A stretch of DNA of 64,000 nucleotides from Acidovorax sp. FHTAMBA (lineage in GTDB: Bacteria > Pseudomonadota > Gammaproteobacteria > Burkholderiales > Burkholderiaceae_C), in assembly GCF_038958875.1 (NCBI RefSeq), contig NZ_CP152407.1, forward strand, positions 1,123,501 through 1,187,500, given 5' to 3'. Numbering within the stretch: position 1 is the stretch's first letter; each line of letters begins with the position of its first letter. Shown one piece after another: positions 53,806-63,170 of this stretch. Under the pieces are notes generated by a model. It had not been told where the DNA came from. It saw only the letters and a program-made list of their open reading frames with translations, and made no database searches. Position numbers and translations under genes: made by a program.

Positions 53806-55695
53806 ATGTGCGGTATTGCTGGATTGACTTCCCATCGCCCTGCGGCAACGCTTCGAAGCGATTTGGCGCAGTCCTTGGCCTTCCTGCGCAGACGCGGCCC
53901 AGATGATCGAGGTATTGAGATTTGGCAGGGGCCCGGCCACAGCGTAGCTATGGGCCACACTCGCCTTAGTGTCATTGATCTGACGGAGGCCGCCCATCAG
54001 CCCATGCCCAGCGCCGACGGGCGATTTCTATTGGTCTTCAATGGAGAAATTTACAACTACCGTGAGCTCCGCGCGCAGTTGGAAGCCATTGGCCATGGGT
54101 TCAGCTCTGCTTCTGATACTGAAGTCCTTCTGCAAGCGTGGGTGGAATGGGGCGCGGCGTCGCTAGCGCGGCTTGTTGGTATGTTCGCGTTCGTGATCCT
54201 CGACCGCGCAACAAATACGCTGCACGGCGCACGCGACGCTTTCGGCATCAAGCCGCTTTACTACCACCACTCTGATGACGAGGTGTTCTGCTTCGCTTCC
54301 GAGATTCCAGCGGTGCAGGCGCTGCGGTCTTCGCCCCAGACGCTCGACTGGCAAGTCGCGTACGACTATCTGGTACATGGCAGTTATGACACTGGAGAGC
54401 GCACCTTTTTTGCAGACGTGCGAGCGCTGCGGCCTGGGCACCGATTTACCTACGATCTCGGTTCACGGCGTCTTGACCTGCACTCATGGTGGAAGCCCAC
54501 GATCTCGCCCGTCCAGCACCTCTCGATCGACGATGCGGCTGAGGGGCTGCGCAGTCATCTGTTAAACAGCGTAAAACTTCACTTGCGCAGCGATGTGGCT
54601 TTGGGGGCCGCGTTGTCGGGCGGGCTCGATTCGTCCGCGATTGTGGGGTGCATGCGCCATCTCGAGCCCGATGTACCTATCCACACGTTCAGCTTCATTG
54701 CCTCTGGCAGTGCGGTGTCAGAAGAACGGTGGGTTGATCGTATGAACGCCCATGTTGGCGCAGTGGCACACAAAGTGAGCATTACGCCGCAGGAGCTGGC
54801 GACCGATCTGGACGACATGATTGCTGCGCAGGGCGAGCCCTTTGGCAGCACCAGTATCTACGCCCAGTACCGGGTGTACCAGCTGGCGCGCGAGCATGGC
54901 GTTACAGTCACGCTCGACGGGCAAGGTGCCGACGAGTTGTGCGGCGGTTATGTGGGTTACCCCGGCCCGCGGGTGCACAGCTTACTTGATTCTGGCCGGG
55001 TATTCGGCGCTGCTGCCTTCCTGCGGCAGTGGGGCCGCTGGCCCGGTCGCAATGGCATGGATGGCCTCAAAGCTGCGGTGGCCGAATACACCAGCGATGC
55101 CGCCTATCAGCGGCTGCGGCGCTTTAACGGGGCCGAGGTGTGTCCGGCTTGGCTGGATGGCAACGTTGTGGCGGCAGCGGGCGTTTCGCTGCGCTTCCCC
55201 CGGCCCTTACCCGATGTGACGGCCCCGGGTAGGCGCTTGCCTGCTGAGCTGGCGCGGTCGTTGCACGGGCTGGGGCTGCAAGGGCTGCTGCGCCATGGGG
55301 ACCGCAATTCAATGCGATTCTCGGTAGAGAGCCGCGTACCCTTCCTCACCACCGATCTTGCCAATTTCTTGCTAACGCTGCCGGAGGAGTATCTGGTCGC
55401 ACCCAACGGTGAGACCAAGCACCTGTTGCGACGGGCCATGCGGGGGCTGGTACCACAGGATGTATTGGACAGACGCGACAAGATTGGCTTCGCAACGCCT
55501 GAGCACCAGTGGCTGCTGCAGATGGCTCCGAACATACGGGAGTGGTTGCGCCATCCGCTGCACCTGCCTTTCCTGCGGCAGGATGAAATGCTGAAAGCAT
55601 TTGACCAAGTGGTCGCTGGGCAGCGGCCGTTCAGTTGGCAAGTGTGGCGCTGGATCAATTTCACACGCTGGCATTCTCAGCATTTTTCTGGCTGA
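53806..55695 (+). CDS. Asparagine-synthase-like glutamine amidotransferase (second of two)
   Basis: Encodes 629 residues from the ATG at 53806, chosen because it gives MCGIAGL with the catalytic Cys at position 2; an upstream in-frame ATG at 53776 would bury that Cys and inactivate the glutaminase. FNGEIYNYRELRAQL near 78, DAFGIKPLYYHH near 145, PP-loop SGGLDSSAIVGCMRH near 278 and GQGADELCGGYVGYPG near 377. GC-rich codons, unlike the first copy, so the two did not arise by recent local duplication. Predicted to amidate a second uronic acid residue or a different position. Confidence 0.9.
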   Translation: MCGIAGLTSHRPAATLRSDLAQSLAFLRRRGPDDRGIEIWQGPGHSVAMGHTRLSVIDLTEAAHQPMPSADGRFLLVFNGEIYNYRELRAQLEAIGHGFSSASDTEVLLQAWVEWGAASLARLVGMFAFVILDRATNTLHGARDAFGIKPLYYHHSDDEVFCFASEIPAVQALRSSPQTLDWQVAYDYLVHGSYDTGERTFFADVRALRPGHRFTYDLGSRRLDLHSWWKPTISPVQHLSIDDAAEGLRSHLLNSVKLHLRSDVALGAALSGGLDSSAIVGCMRHLEPDVPIHTFSFIASGSAVSEERWVDRMNAHVGAVAHKVSITPQELATDLDDMIAAQGEPFGSTSIYAQYRVYQLAREHGVTVTLDGQGADELCGGYVGYPGPRVHSLLDSGRVFGAAAFLRQWGRWPGRNGMDGLKAAVAEYTSDAAYQRLRRFNGAEVCPAWLDGNVVAAAGVSLRFPRPLPDVTAPGRRLPAELARSLHGLGLQGLLRHGDRNSMRFSVESRVPFLTTDLANFLLTLPEEYLVAPNGETKHLLRRAMRGLVPQDVLDRRDKIGFATPEHQWLLQMAPNIREWLRHPLHLPFLRQDEMLKAFDQVVAGQRPFSWQVWRWINFTRWHSQHFSG

Positions 55696-55708
55696 GGGCG
55701 CGAGCACA

Positions 55709-56863
55709 ATGGCCCGGATACTGTTGTTGTCCTTGTCGCCGATAGCCTCGGATCCGCGCGTCATGCGCCAGATTCAGGCGTTGTACGGTTACCACCAAGT
55801 GCATGTGCTGGGTTACGGGGCTGCGCCCAGGGGCGCAGCATGTTTTGTGCAGGTGCATGAGCCTGCCCCGTCGCATTGGGGCGCAGCAGCCAATGCGGCA
55901 CTGCTGGCTGCGCGACTGTACAAGCGTTACTACTGGGGTCACGCACAGATACAGGCACTGATGCAGGCTGCCTACACCCTCCCGGTTCAATCGTTCGACC
56001 TGGTGCTGGCCAACGATGTATGGGCACTACCTGCGGCGCTTCGCCTGGCCAAGGGTGCCCCTGTCTGGCTGGACGCGCACGAATATGCGCCGCGTGAATT
56101 TGAAGATCGTATTGCCTGGCGGTTGCTTCTGGGGCCGTTCTTTGATTCGGTATGCCGTCGCGACCTGCCGAAGGTGGCGCGCATGACCACCGTGTGCGAA
56201 GGCATTGCGCGCGAGTACACGGCGCGTTACGGTGTGCCCGTGGATATGATGCCCAATTGCCCCGAGCCAGTCGAGCTTTCTGTGCAGCCCGTGCAGGCGG
56301 GGCGAATCCGCATGATCCACCACGGTGCAGCGATTGCTTCACGAAGGATCGAGGTCATGATCGATCTCATGCATCATCTGGACGACCGGTTTCACCTCGA
56401 CCTGATGCTGGTAGAACAGGACGCTGCCACGATGGCTGCATTGCGCAAGCGCGCAGCAGGTCACCCGCGCATCCGGTTCATCCCGCCGGTTGCCATGCAC
56501 CAGATCGCCGCGTACACCAACGCCTATGACATCGGTTTGTTCTTGCTGCCGCCGACCAATTTCAATTACCTGCACGCATTGCCGAACAAGTTTTTCGAGT
56601 TCATGCAGGCGCGGTTGGCCATCGCCGTCGGACCGTCGCCTGAGATGAAAGCTTTGGTGGAGTTGCACGAGTGTGGGGTAGTGAGCCCCAGTTTCGAGCC
56701 CACCGATCTGGCACGCGTCCTTGGGGCGCTGACGCACGCTGATATCGAAGCCATGAAGCACGCGTCTGATCGGGCTAGCCGGCGCTTCAACGCAGCGTCG
56801 ACTCGGTCCTGGCTGCAGGCAGAGGTCGCATCGGTGCTGGCCAGCGCAGGGGTAGGTGCCTGA
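55709..56863 (+). CDS. Glycosyltransferase family 4-like protein
   Basis: Encodes 384 residues from the ATG at 55709. The N-terminal ARILLLSLSPIASDPRVMRQ is the GT4 acceptor-domain start with the conserved DPRV. LDAHEYAPREFEDRIAWRLL near 140 and the C-terminal LHALPNKFFEFMQARLAIAV near 305 correspond to the NDP-sugar site; the second EX7E Glu is less clear. Cytoplasmic, probably peripheral at the membrane. The stop is 1 base before the ATG of the next glycosyltransferase gene. Confidence 0.85.
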   Translation: MARILLLSLSPIASDPRVMRQIQALYGYHQVHVLGYGAAPRGAACFVQVHEPAPSHWGAAANAALLAARLYKRYYWGHAQIQALMQAAYTLPVQSFDLVLANDVWALPAALRLAKGAPVWLDAHEYAPREFEDRIAWRLLLGPFFDSVCRRDLPKVARMTTVCEGIAREYTARYGVPVDMMPNCPEPVELSVQPVQAGRIRMIHHGAAIASRRIEVMIDLMHHLDDRFHLDLMLVEQDAATMAALRKRAAGHPRIRFIPPVAMHQIAAYTNAYDIGLFLLPPTNFNYLHALPNKFFEFMQARLAIAVGPSPEMKALVELHECGVVSPSFEPTDLARVLGALTHADIEAMKHASDRASRRFNAASTRSWLQAEVASVLASAGVGA

Positions 56864-56864
56864 G

Positions 56865-58007
56865 ATGCGCGCCATCGTGCTTGGCACGCAGTCATTTATC
56901 GACGGTGGTACCAAGGTGGGATCGCAATACCTTGCGCAGGCTCTGGCGGCGGCTGGCTGGCAGGTGGACTACCTGCCCACACTGTCGTCGCCGCTAGACG
57001 TGGTGGGCCGCCAGCGCCATGCCCGGCTGGCGAGAGCATGGGGGCATGGGATACCGCAGCGAGCAGTGGGCATTTCGCCAGGTCTCATCGAGTGGAGCCT
57101 TCAATCGATGTTTCCCGCGCATCGTCTTTTTCTCCGTTGGTCCTGGCAATTGGCGGCGTATGGCGGACGCTGCCCTTCGCCATTGCGCGACGTGCCGTTC
57201 GACGCATGCATTGCCGATGTCGCACCCAACATGTTGCTGCTGCACCAAATCACAGCCCGCGCCAAGGTCTGCCGCCTCAACGATTGGCCGCATGGTTTCG
57301 CTCGCGATCTGCACCCGGTGCTCATCAACGCGCTCGGGTCCATGGTGGGTGCCCCTGATTTCGATGAAGTGTGGGCCGTCTCTAAGCCCCTGGCGGAATA
57401 TGCCAGTACGCTGCGCCCGGAGGGTGAGGTGGTGCATATTCCCAATGGTGTCGACGCCCGTCTTTTGATTCCTGCCACGCGAAGCCCGGTGGCGCGAAAG
57501 CCACGCAGCGCGGTCTATGTCGGCGGGCTTACGGCTTGGCTGGACATCGGCTTGCTCGCCCAAGCTGCGCGTTTGCTTCCCGATTGGACTTTTGAGGTGT
57601 ACTCCCCTGGTACGCCCCCGCAGCACGGATGGCCTGTCAACCTCCATTGGCGCGGTAGCGTCGGACGTGCGGAACTGCCAGCGGTTCTACAGAGCCATGA
57701 AGTCGGCCTGATTCCTTTTAGTGAGGCCGATGGACGCATGCGCTATGTGGAGCGTCCCTTGAAGTTCTATGAGTACATTGCCGCGGGATTGGGTGTGGCC
57801 AGCACAGATTTGGGCGCACTGCGCCAGGGGATGGGTGATTTGGCCTGCTATGGCACCGATGCACGGACATTCGCCGACGCAATCTTGCAGGCCCGGGAGG
57901 ATGCGCAGGCTCGCCCTCCGAGTTTCGCGAAAGACTTCGTGCAAGCACACGACTGGAGTGCGCGTGCGCGGACCATGTTGGCCCGGCTGGAAATGTTGCT
58001 GGCATGA
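56865..58007 (+). CDS. Glycosyltransferase (GT4-like)
   Basis: Encodes 380 residues from the ATG at 56865 (a GTG nine bases earlier overlaps the previous stop). N-terminal FIDGGTKVGSQYLAQALAAA is a GT-B glycine-rich start. HIPNGVDARLL near 194 and LKFYEYIAAGLGVASTDLGA near 302 carry the GT4-type EX7 layout with KFYEYIAAG. It overlaps the next gene by 4 bases (ATGA). Substrates cannot be assigned. Confidence 0.87.
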   Translation: MRAIVLGTQSFIDGGTKVGSQYLAQALAAAGWQVDYLPTLSSPLDVVGRQRHARLARAWGHGIPQRAVGISPGLIEWSLQSMFPAHRLFLRWSWQLAAYGGRCPSPLRDVPFDACIADVAPNMLLLHQITARAKVCRLNDWPHGFARDLHPVLINALGSMVGAPDFDEVWAVSKPLAEYASTLRPEGEVVHIPNGVDARLLIPATRSPVARKPRSAVYVGGLTAWLDIGLLAQAARLLPDWTFEVYSPGTPPQHGWPVNLHWRGSVGRAELPAVLQSHEVGLIPFSEADGRMRYVERPLKFYEYIAAGLGVASTDLGALRQGMGDLACYGTDARTFADAILQAREDAQARPPSFAKDFVQAHDWSARARTMLARLEMLLA

Positions 58008-59083
58008 AAAACTACCTTCTCTACGACTTCATGCAGGTGGCCGGAGGCGCGGAGCGTGTCACGCTTACGCTGGCCGAGGCTTTTCCGGACTTTCAGACCC
58101 TGGTCAGCCGGTGCTACCCGGACGCCCAACCCTTGCTGGATGCCTCCGCCGCCCAAGTGCAGGAGCTGCGGGGTGGCTGGTCTGCGCGCCTGCCGCGCAT
58201 TCTGGAAAGCATGTGGTGCTTCCGGTTTCGGGCCGGACGGTTGCACGATGCCCACACCGTGCTCTACAGCGGCTTCTATGCCCCGCTGGCGGTCTACCAG
58301 CAGGGGTCTGGCCGGCGCTTTTACTATTGCCACACCATTCCCCGGTTCGCCTATGACCTGTACGACAGCACGCTGGCGGGTTTTCCGTTTTGGCTTCGGC
58401 CGTTCTACGCGATCTTCGTGCGGTGGTTCCGCAATCAATACGAAGCTGCCATCGGCCGGATGGATCGTATTTTCGTGAACTCGGAGAATGTTCGCGCACG
58501 GCTCCAGCGGTATACCGGGTTGGATGCCGAGGTGGTCTACCCCCCGGTGGCCACACAGCACTTTCGGTTTTTGGCCGATGAGGGCTACTACCTTTCTACC
58601 GCACGATTGGTGCCCAACAAGCGGGTGGATGTGATCGTGAGGGCTTTTCTTCAGATGCCCGAGCGCTCCTTGGTCGTGCTCTCTAGCGGGCCGGAGCTGG
58701 AGCGATTGAAAGCGATCGCCGGAGCGGCTCCCAATATCCGATTCACCGGCTGGCAGACCGATGAGGCGCTGCGACGCTGGGTGGGTAAAGCGCGCTGTGT
58801 GATCTACCTGCCGGTGGACGAGGACTTTGGCATGTCACCCGTGGAGGCCATGGCTGCAGGCAAGCCCGTGATCGGTGTGGCCGAAGGGGGGTTGCTGGAA
58901 ACTGTCGTTCCGGCAGAGACTGGATTGCTATTGAATCCGCCGCCCAGTATCGAAGCGCTGATCGATGCGGTGGAGGAAATGGAAATTTCTGCGGGGCCCA
59001 AGCTCTTGGAGCTGTGTCGGCAGCGTGCGGAGTTGTTCAATGAACAACGGTTTATTGAATCAATGAGAAAGTGGTTGATTTAG
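58004..59083 (+). CDS. Glycosyltransferase family 4 (WbaZ/mannosyltransferase-like)
   Basis: Encodes 359 residues. YDFMQVAGGAERVTLTLAEA near the N-terminus is the glycine-rich acceptor loop; YYCHTIPRFAYDLYD near 107; VNSENVRARLQRYTG near 160; LPVDEDFGMSPVEAMAAGKP near 268 holds the EX7E donor motif. The layout resembles WbdB/WbaZ-type mannosyltransferases, which would use the GDP-mannose made by ManC. That substrate is inference. It is the last gene of the rightward polysaccharide operon; a 46-base gap then separates it from a convergent gene. Confidence 0.88.
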   Translation: MKNYLLYDFMQVAGGAERVTLTLAEAFPDFQTLVSRCYPDAQPLLDASAAQVQELRGGWSARLPRILESMWCFRFRAGRLHDAHTVLYSGFYAPLAVYQQGSGRRFYYCHTIPRFAYDLYDSTLAGFPFWLRPFYAIFVRWFRNQYEAAIGRMDRIFVNSENVRARLQRYTGLDAEVVYPPVATQHFRFLADEGYYLSTARLVPNKRVDVIVRAFLQMPERSLVVLSSGPELERLKAIAGAAPNIRFTGWQTDEALRRWVGKARCVIYLPVDEDFGMSPVEAMAAGKPVIGVAEGGLLETVVPAETGLLLNPPPSIEALIDAVEEMEISAGPKLLELCRQRAELFNEQRFIESMRKWLI

Positions 59084-59129
59084 CCGTGGTGTCCCTGACG
59101 CTCAAATGGAAGCTGGGAGCCCTATGCCA

Positions 59130-60974
59130 TTACTCTGAAGCCGGTTGCACACCGCGTCCGTGTGCAATGCTCAAGAGCGACGAAACAGCTACGTATCGCA
59201 CTGCGTTGGCCCATGACCTGAATATCTTGGAGCGATCGAGCTTGGGTGTGTGCATCGCAAGCGCCACTTCCTTGATCCGCCTGCCCTCGCGACGCATCAA
59301 TAAGAGCGTGCCGATGTCCTGGTAGTCGAGCAGCGTGGCGTCTGCAGAGGCGGCTACTTGCATTGCGGCCCGGTTGTACAGCCGAAAGCCAGAGACAAAG
59401 TCACGCATGCGCAGGCCAGTCGTCCAGCGAAACCATTGCCAGGCCGCGCGACGCGGCAAGCTGTTACGCGCAGCAAAGTAAGCCACTGCCATGTCCGCTT
59501 GGCGGCCTGCCTCCAGCAGGGCTGGCAGCTCTTCCACCTCATAGCGGCCCTCGGCATCAATGGTGACGACCGTCTCGTAACCTTGCGCCAGCGCGTGGCG
59601 TATTCCGGTTTGCAAACTGCCCCACGGCGTCATGGCCAAGAGCGGACGCAACACCTTGGCGCCATGTTGTTCAGCAAGGTGGCAGGTGGCATCGGTGCTG
59701 CGGTTGTCCACCACCAATACGGGTGCATCGACAATCGCGTCCACACGTTGCAACAGATGGGTAATGTCCGCCGCATTGTTGCAGGTGGAGATAACCACCA
59801 ATAGGCCCCGTGTGGACGACCGAGGTGCGGTACCAGGGGCCAGCCCTCGGTAGTGGCGTGCAGTGGCCCTTTCACAAGGTCCGATGCTGAAATGCTGATG
59901 CAGCGCCCGAAGGCCGTTTTGCCCCAAGCGGCCGCGAAGCCTTGGGTCATGCTGTAAACGGGCAAGGTTGCTGCGCCATGCGTCAATGTCTTCAAATGGC
60001 ACATGAAGGCCGCAATGTGCATGCGACACAACCCAAGGCATACCAGACCCTGGCAGGTCGGTCACCAGGCAGGGGCGAGCGTGTTGCATGGCCTCCAGCA
60101 GCACAATGCCAAACGCCTCGGTGCGCTCGCGCGACGCCAGGCAGAATACGTCGCATTGCGCCAGCAAAGCATGTTTCTGGGTGTCGTTCACAGCACCCAG
60201 CAAGCGCACGGCAGGCGGGCTTCCTTGTGGGGTGGTGCTTTCTATCAACGTCTGTAAGTTGTCACGCAGCTCGCCATCACCAGCAATCAGCAATTCCACA
60301 CCGGGCAGCGTAGAAACGGCTTGAATGAGTGTTTCAAAACCCTTGTAATAGGTAAGGCGTCCAATCGATAAAAGCCTCAATTGCGTCATGGGGCGCCATT
60401 GCAGTATTGGTTCGATCGGCCCCGCTGATGGCGTGCTTTGCAGGTTCATACCGAGAGGGACAACTTCGCATTTATCGTGCCATGCTCGCAGTGCATTGCT
60501 GGCTTGCAGATACGGGGGTGATGTGGCGAACACCTGTTGTGCGCGCTCCAGCAGGGCCTGCTCGAAGGGCCGATACAGCAGGTAGGCCAGAGCCACAGAC
60601 CACTTGATGTTGGACACCACGACGTCGGAGTGCCAGTGAACCACCCAAGGCACCTTTCGCGCGCTGGGTAGCGTCAGCGCCCACAATGCTGAGTTGTTGG
60701 GCATGTGCAGGTGCAGCACATCGGGATTCAAGCGTGCTATGGCGGCACCCAGCGCTTGTCGAAAACCCATTGCAATAGGGGCGTACACCAGATTGAACTG
60801 GACTGGCACACGGGTCAGCCACGGCGGATCGTCTGGAAGGGGTTCGCCATGCACCAGTGCGTAGGCGTCGATGCCTTGCCGACGCTGCTCCTGGATCAGG
60901 TCGGCCAAAAATACTTCCATGCCACCCAGGTAGGGCGGGAAAAATTTTCCGATGTGTAGAACGCGAAGGGCCAT
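59130..60974 (-). CDS. GT4-GT2 fusion glycosyltransferase
   Basis: Encodes 614 residues. The N-terminal GT4 domain (about 1-370) starts VLHIGKFFPPYLGGMEVFLA, with HWHSDVVVSN near 110, LLSIGRLTYYKGFETLIQAV near 206 and ERTEAFGIVLLEAMQHARPC near 285 (EX7E). The C-terminal GT2 domain (about 385-614) has LLVVISTCNNAADITHLLQR, the metal-binding region VTIDAEGRYEVEELPALLEA near 491 and VSGFRLYNRAAMQ near 541, as in dolichyl-phosphate-mannose-synthase-like enzymes. The acidic motif is DAE instead of the common DAD. No membrane segment is evident. It is transcribed toward the end of the rightward operon. The upstream neighbour is the TPR membrane protein, 30 bases away on the same strand. Confidence 0.85.
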   Translation of the reverse strand: MALRVLHIGKFFPPYLGGMEVFLADLIQEQRRQGIDAYALVHGEPLPDDPPWLTRVPVQFNLVYAPIAMGFRQALGAAIARLNPDVLHLHMPNNSALWALTLPSARKVPWVVHWHSDVVVSNIKWSVALAYLLYRPFEQALLERAQQVFATSPPYLQASNALRAWHDKCEVVPLGMNLQSTPSAGPIEPILQWRPMTQLRLLSIGRLTYYKGFETLIQAVSTLPGVELLIAGDGELRDNLQTLIESTTPQGSPPAVRLLGAVNDTQKHALLAQCDVFCLASRERTEAFGIVLLEAMQHARPCLVTDLPGSGMPWVVSHAHCGLHVPFEDIDAWRSNLARLQHDPRLRGRLGQNGLRALHQHFSIGPCERATARHYRGLAPGTAPRSSTRGLLVVISTCNNAADITHLLQRVDAIVDAPVLVVDNRSTDATCHLAEQHGAKVLRPLLAMTPWGSLQTGIRHALAQGYETVVTIDAEGRYEVEELPALLEAGRQADMAVAYFAARNSLPRRAAWQWFRWTTGLRMRDFVSGFRLYNRAAMQVAASADATLLDYQDIGTLLLMRREGRRIKEVALAMHTPKLDRSKIFRSWANAVRYVAVSSLLSIAHGRGVQPASE

Positions 60975-61004
60975 GGTGGTCCAGTAGATCAGTACGGGTG
61001 CCAG

Positions 61005-63053
61005 CTAGCGCTTGGTGGTGCCTCTCGACGTACTGGCACTTTCCAGTTGCGCGCGCACTTGGCGATATTGGGCGTTGCGGGGCTCCAGTCTGATGGCCTC
61101 ATCGATGTCTTTAAGCCCTTCTTTCACCTTGCCAGCGCGATACTGCGCAACGCCCCGCCCGTAATACGCCGCAGCACTGGGGGCGGTTGCAATCAACCGC
61201 TCAAACAAGGGAACCGCCCGTTGGGTGTCGCCTTTGCCCACCAAAGCCATACCAAGGCCGAGCAACAGTCGCGGATGATTTGCGTTGGTTTCAAGGAGGG
61301 TTTCAAAATTGCGTATAGCGATGTCGTATTGCTGGGTTGCAACGGCTGCGTCTGCATGCTTTTGCAACAACAACGCCCACATTTTTTTCTGATCGGCATC
61401 GCCCGCGTCGTCCGTGTATTTGAGGGCTTCGCCAAAGCTCTCAAAGGCCAATGCATACTGGCCCAGGGCAAACGCAGACTCCCCCCGCTGGTAGTGCAGA
61501 GATTGGCCGCCAAAGCCTCTTTGCTGCGCTTGGGCAAAGGCTTGCAATGCGTCGGCGTGCTTTTTTTGTTGCTGCAGGGTCACTCCCAAATTGAAGCGTG
61601 CGTTGCCACCCAAGTCGCCCAGCGCATCCGCTGTCAGGAATGCGCGCTCTGCCAAGTCCAGCGAGCCTCTGTCCAGGTGATGGGCGCCAAGGTTGAGAAA
61701 CGGGCGGCTGCGCCCCACTGCGTTCAATGGAGCCTTCAGGTCGATTTTTTCAGCAGCGTCCGCCCAAGCGGTGCCCTCATCCTTGAGCGACAACGTACGC
61801 TCCAGGGCCAACCCGCCAAAAAGCATGGCCAGCAAGATGCCCAGTGTGTAAATCGTTGTGGGCTTAAAGCCGGTCAGCGCTATGGCTACCAGCCCGGGAA
61901 CGGCCACAGCCCACAGGTAGCTGCGGTAAAGCACGAAAGGGTCCTGCACCCACACAGTGGCGAACTCGGTGCCAAACCACAGGATGGGGAACAGCAGGCA
62001 CAAGCCAGCAAGACCAAGAACATCTCTGCGGCACAGAACTGCCCAGACGGATGCACTCATCAACGCCACGTAGCCAAGAGCCCCCAACACGTGCTGCCAA
62101 GAGTCAACGCCGAGTGGGAATGCGGGCCGCAGGTCTACGGACATCCATTGCACGTTCGGGACGAACCACAGCAGCCCGTACCTAAAAAACAGCGCAGCTT
62201 CGTTCAAAACGCTCAAGGGGTACACCTGCGCGCTAACCCCTGGGCGGACAGCCTCCAGTTGCCGCACCAGGGCCTCTGAGCGGGGGTCGAACACTTTGCC
62301 AACCAGGTCGCCATAAATGCCAAAGAACGCTGCTGCAGCCAGTAACAGCACCAGCGAAGAGGCTGCTGCCAGCGCAGCGATGGCCTTCCAGCCAGGGCGG
62401 CGCACATAAATGTAGAGCGGTACCGCCATCGCGGCGGTCAGAAGAGCGTGCTCTTTGGAGAGTACCGCCACCAGATAGCTGCCCAGAGCTGCAGCGAACC
62501 ACACGCTGCGCCGAGTCTGAAGCCCCCGCACAAAAAGCCAGCAGGTCAGCACGGCAAACAGCGTGGCCATAAGGATCGAGCGTTGAATCAGATACGCAAC
62601 TGCATAAACCGCAACAGGGTTCAGTGCGAACAGGGCAACCCCAACCCGCAACGCCGCGGTGCGAGAGCTTGCAAAATGCGGTTGATCCTCAAACTCCTGG
62701 GGAAACTTGGCGTGGCTGAGCAAAGCCCCCAGCAGGGCGTAAAGGCTGGCTACGGTGCCAAGGTGCAAAAGGATATTCAGTAGCCGTTGCTTCCACCACC
62801 CATCTCCCACCAATTCTTGCAGCCAGACAAAGCTCCCATAGGAAAGCATGCGCTGCTTGAATTGCAGCAGGCTGCCATATTCGCCAAAGATGGTGCCGTC
62901 ACTCAACCGGAAATCATCAAAAATCAGTTCGTTGCTGATACCGGGCAGGTAAACGCCAAGCACGCCAAGAATGAGAGCAACTGCGAAAAATACGCTTGTT
63001 TTGCGCGACGTTGCCATGGGCTTCTGCAATGGGTTGGAGGTGGATGCCGACAT
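61005..63053 (-). CDS. Multi-pass membrane protein with C-terminal TPR repeats (TMTC-like)
   Basis: Encodes 682 residues from the ATG at 63051-63053; ATGs further in (63015-63017) are also possible since no strong ribosome site decides. About ten or eleven membrane helices span residues 20-440. ELIFDDFRLSDG near 45 and RLLNILLHLGTVASLYALLG near 90 fit the TMTC/PMT-like GT-C fold, with the acidic pair after the first helix. NPVAVYAVAYLIQRSILMAT near 145 matches the family layout. The C-terminus (about 455-675) holds five or six TPR units (NLGVTLQQQKKHADALQAFA, AAYYGRGVAQYRAGKVKEGL). A role in protein O-glycosylation or polysaccharide assembly is plausible because of the adjoining glycosyltransferase gene, but not demonstrated. 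Confidence 0.75.
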   Translation of the reverse strand: MSASTSNPLQKPMATSRKTSVFFAVALILGVLGVYLPGISNELIFDDFRLSDGTIFGEYGSLLQFKQRMLSYGSFVWLQELVGDGWWKQRLLNILLHLGTVASLYALLGALLSHAKFPQEFEDQPHFASSRTAALRVGVALFALNPVAVYAVAYLIQRSILMATLFAVLTCWLFVRGLQTRRSVWFAAALGSYLVAVLSKEHALLTAAMAVPLYIYVRRPGWKAIAALAAASSLVLLLAAAAFFGIYGDLVGKVFDPRSEALVRQLEAVRPGVSAQVYPLSVLNEAALFFRYGLLWFVPNVQWMSVDLRPAFPLGVDSWQHVLGALGYVALMSASVWAVLCRRDVLGLAGLCLLFPILWFGTEFATVWVQDPFVLYRSYLWAVAVPGLVAIALTGFKPTTIYTLGILLAMLFGGLALERTLSLKDEGTAWADAAEKIDLKAPLNAVGRSRPFLNLGAHHLDRGSLDLAERAFLTADALGDLGGNARFNLGVTLQQQKKHADALQAFAQAQQRGFGGQSLHYQRGESAFALGQYALAFESFGEALKYTDDAGDADQKKMWALLLQKHADAAVATQQYDIAIRNFETLLETNANHPRLLLGLGMALVGKGDTQRAVPLFERLIATAPSAAAYYGRGVAQYRAGKVKEGLKDIDEAIRLEPRNAQYRQVRAQLESASTSRGTTKR

Positions 63054-63170
63054 CGATTGTTGTAAGAAAATGAAACTCAACGATCAAGTTGATGAAGTCT
63101 AAGCCATGCCCAGTTGCGGGCAGCTGGGGGCCGCGGCGTCTTGTCCGCTCGTAGAAAAGAGCACCTCGCG

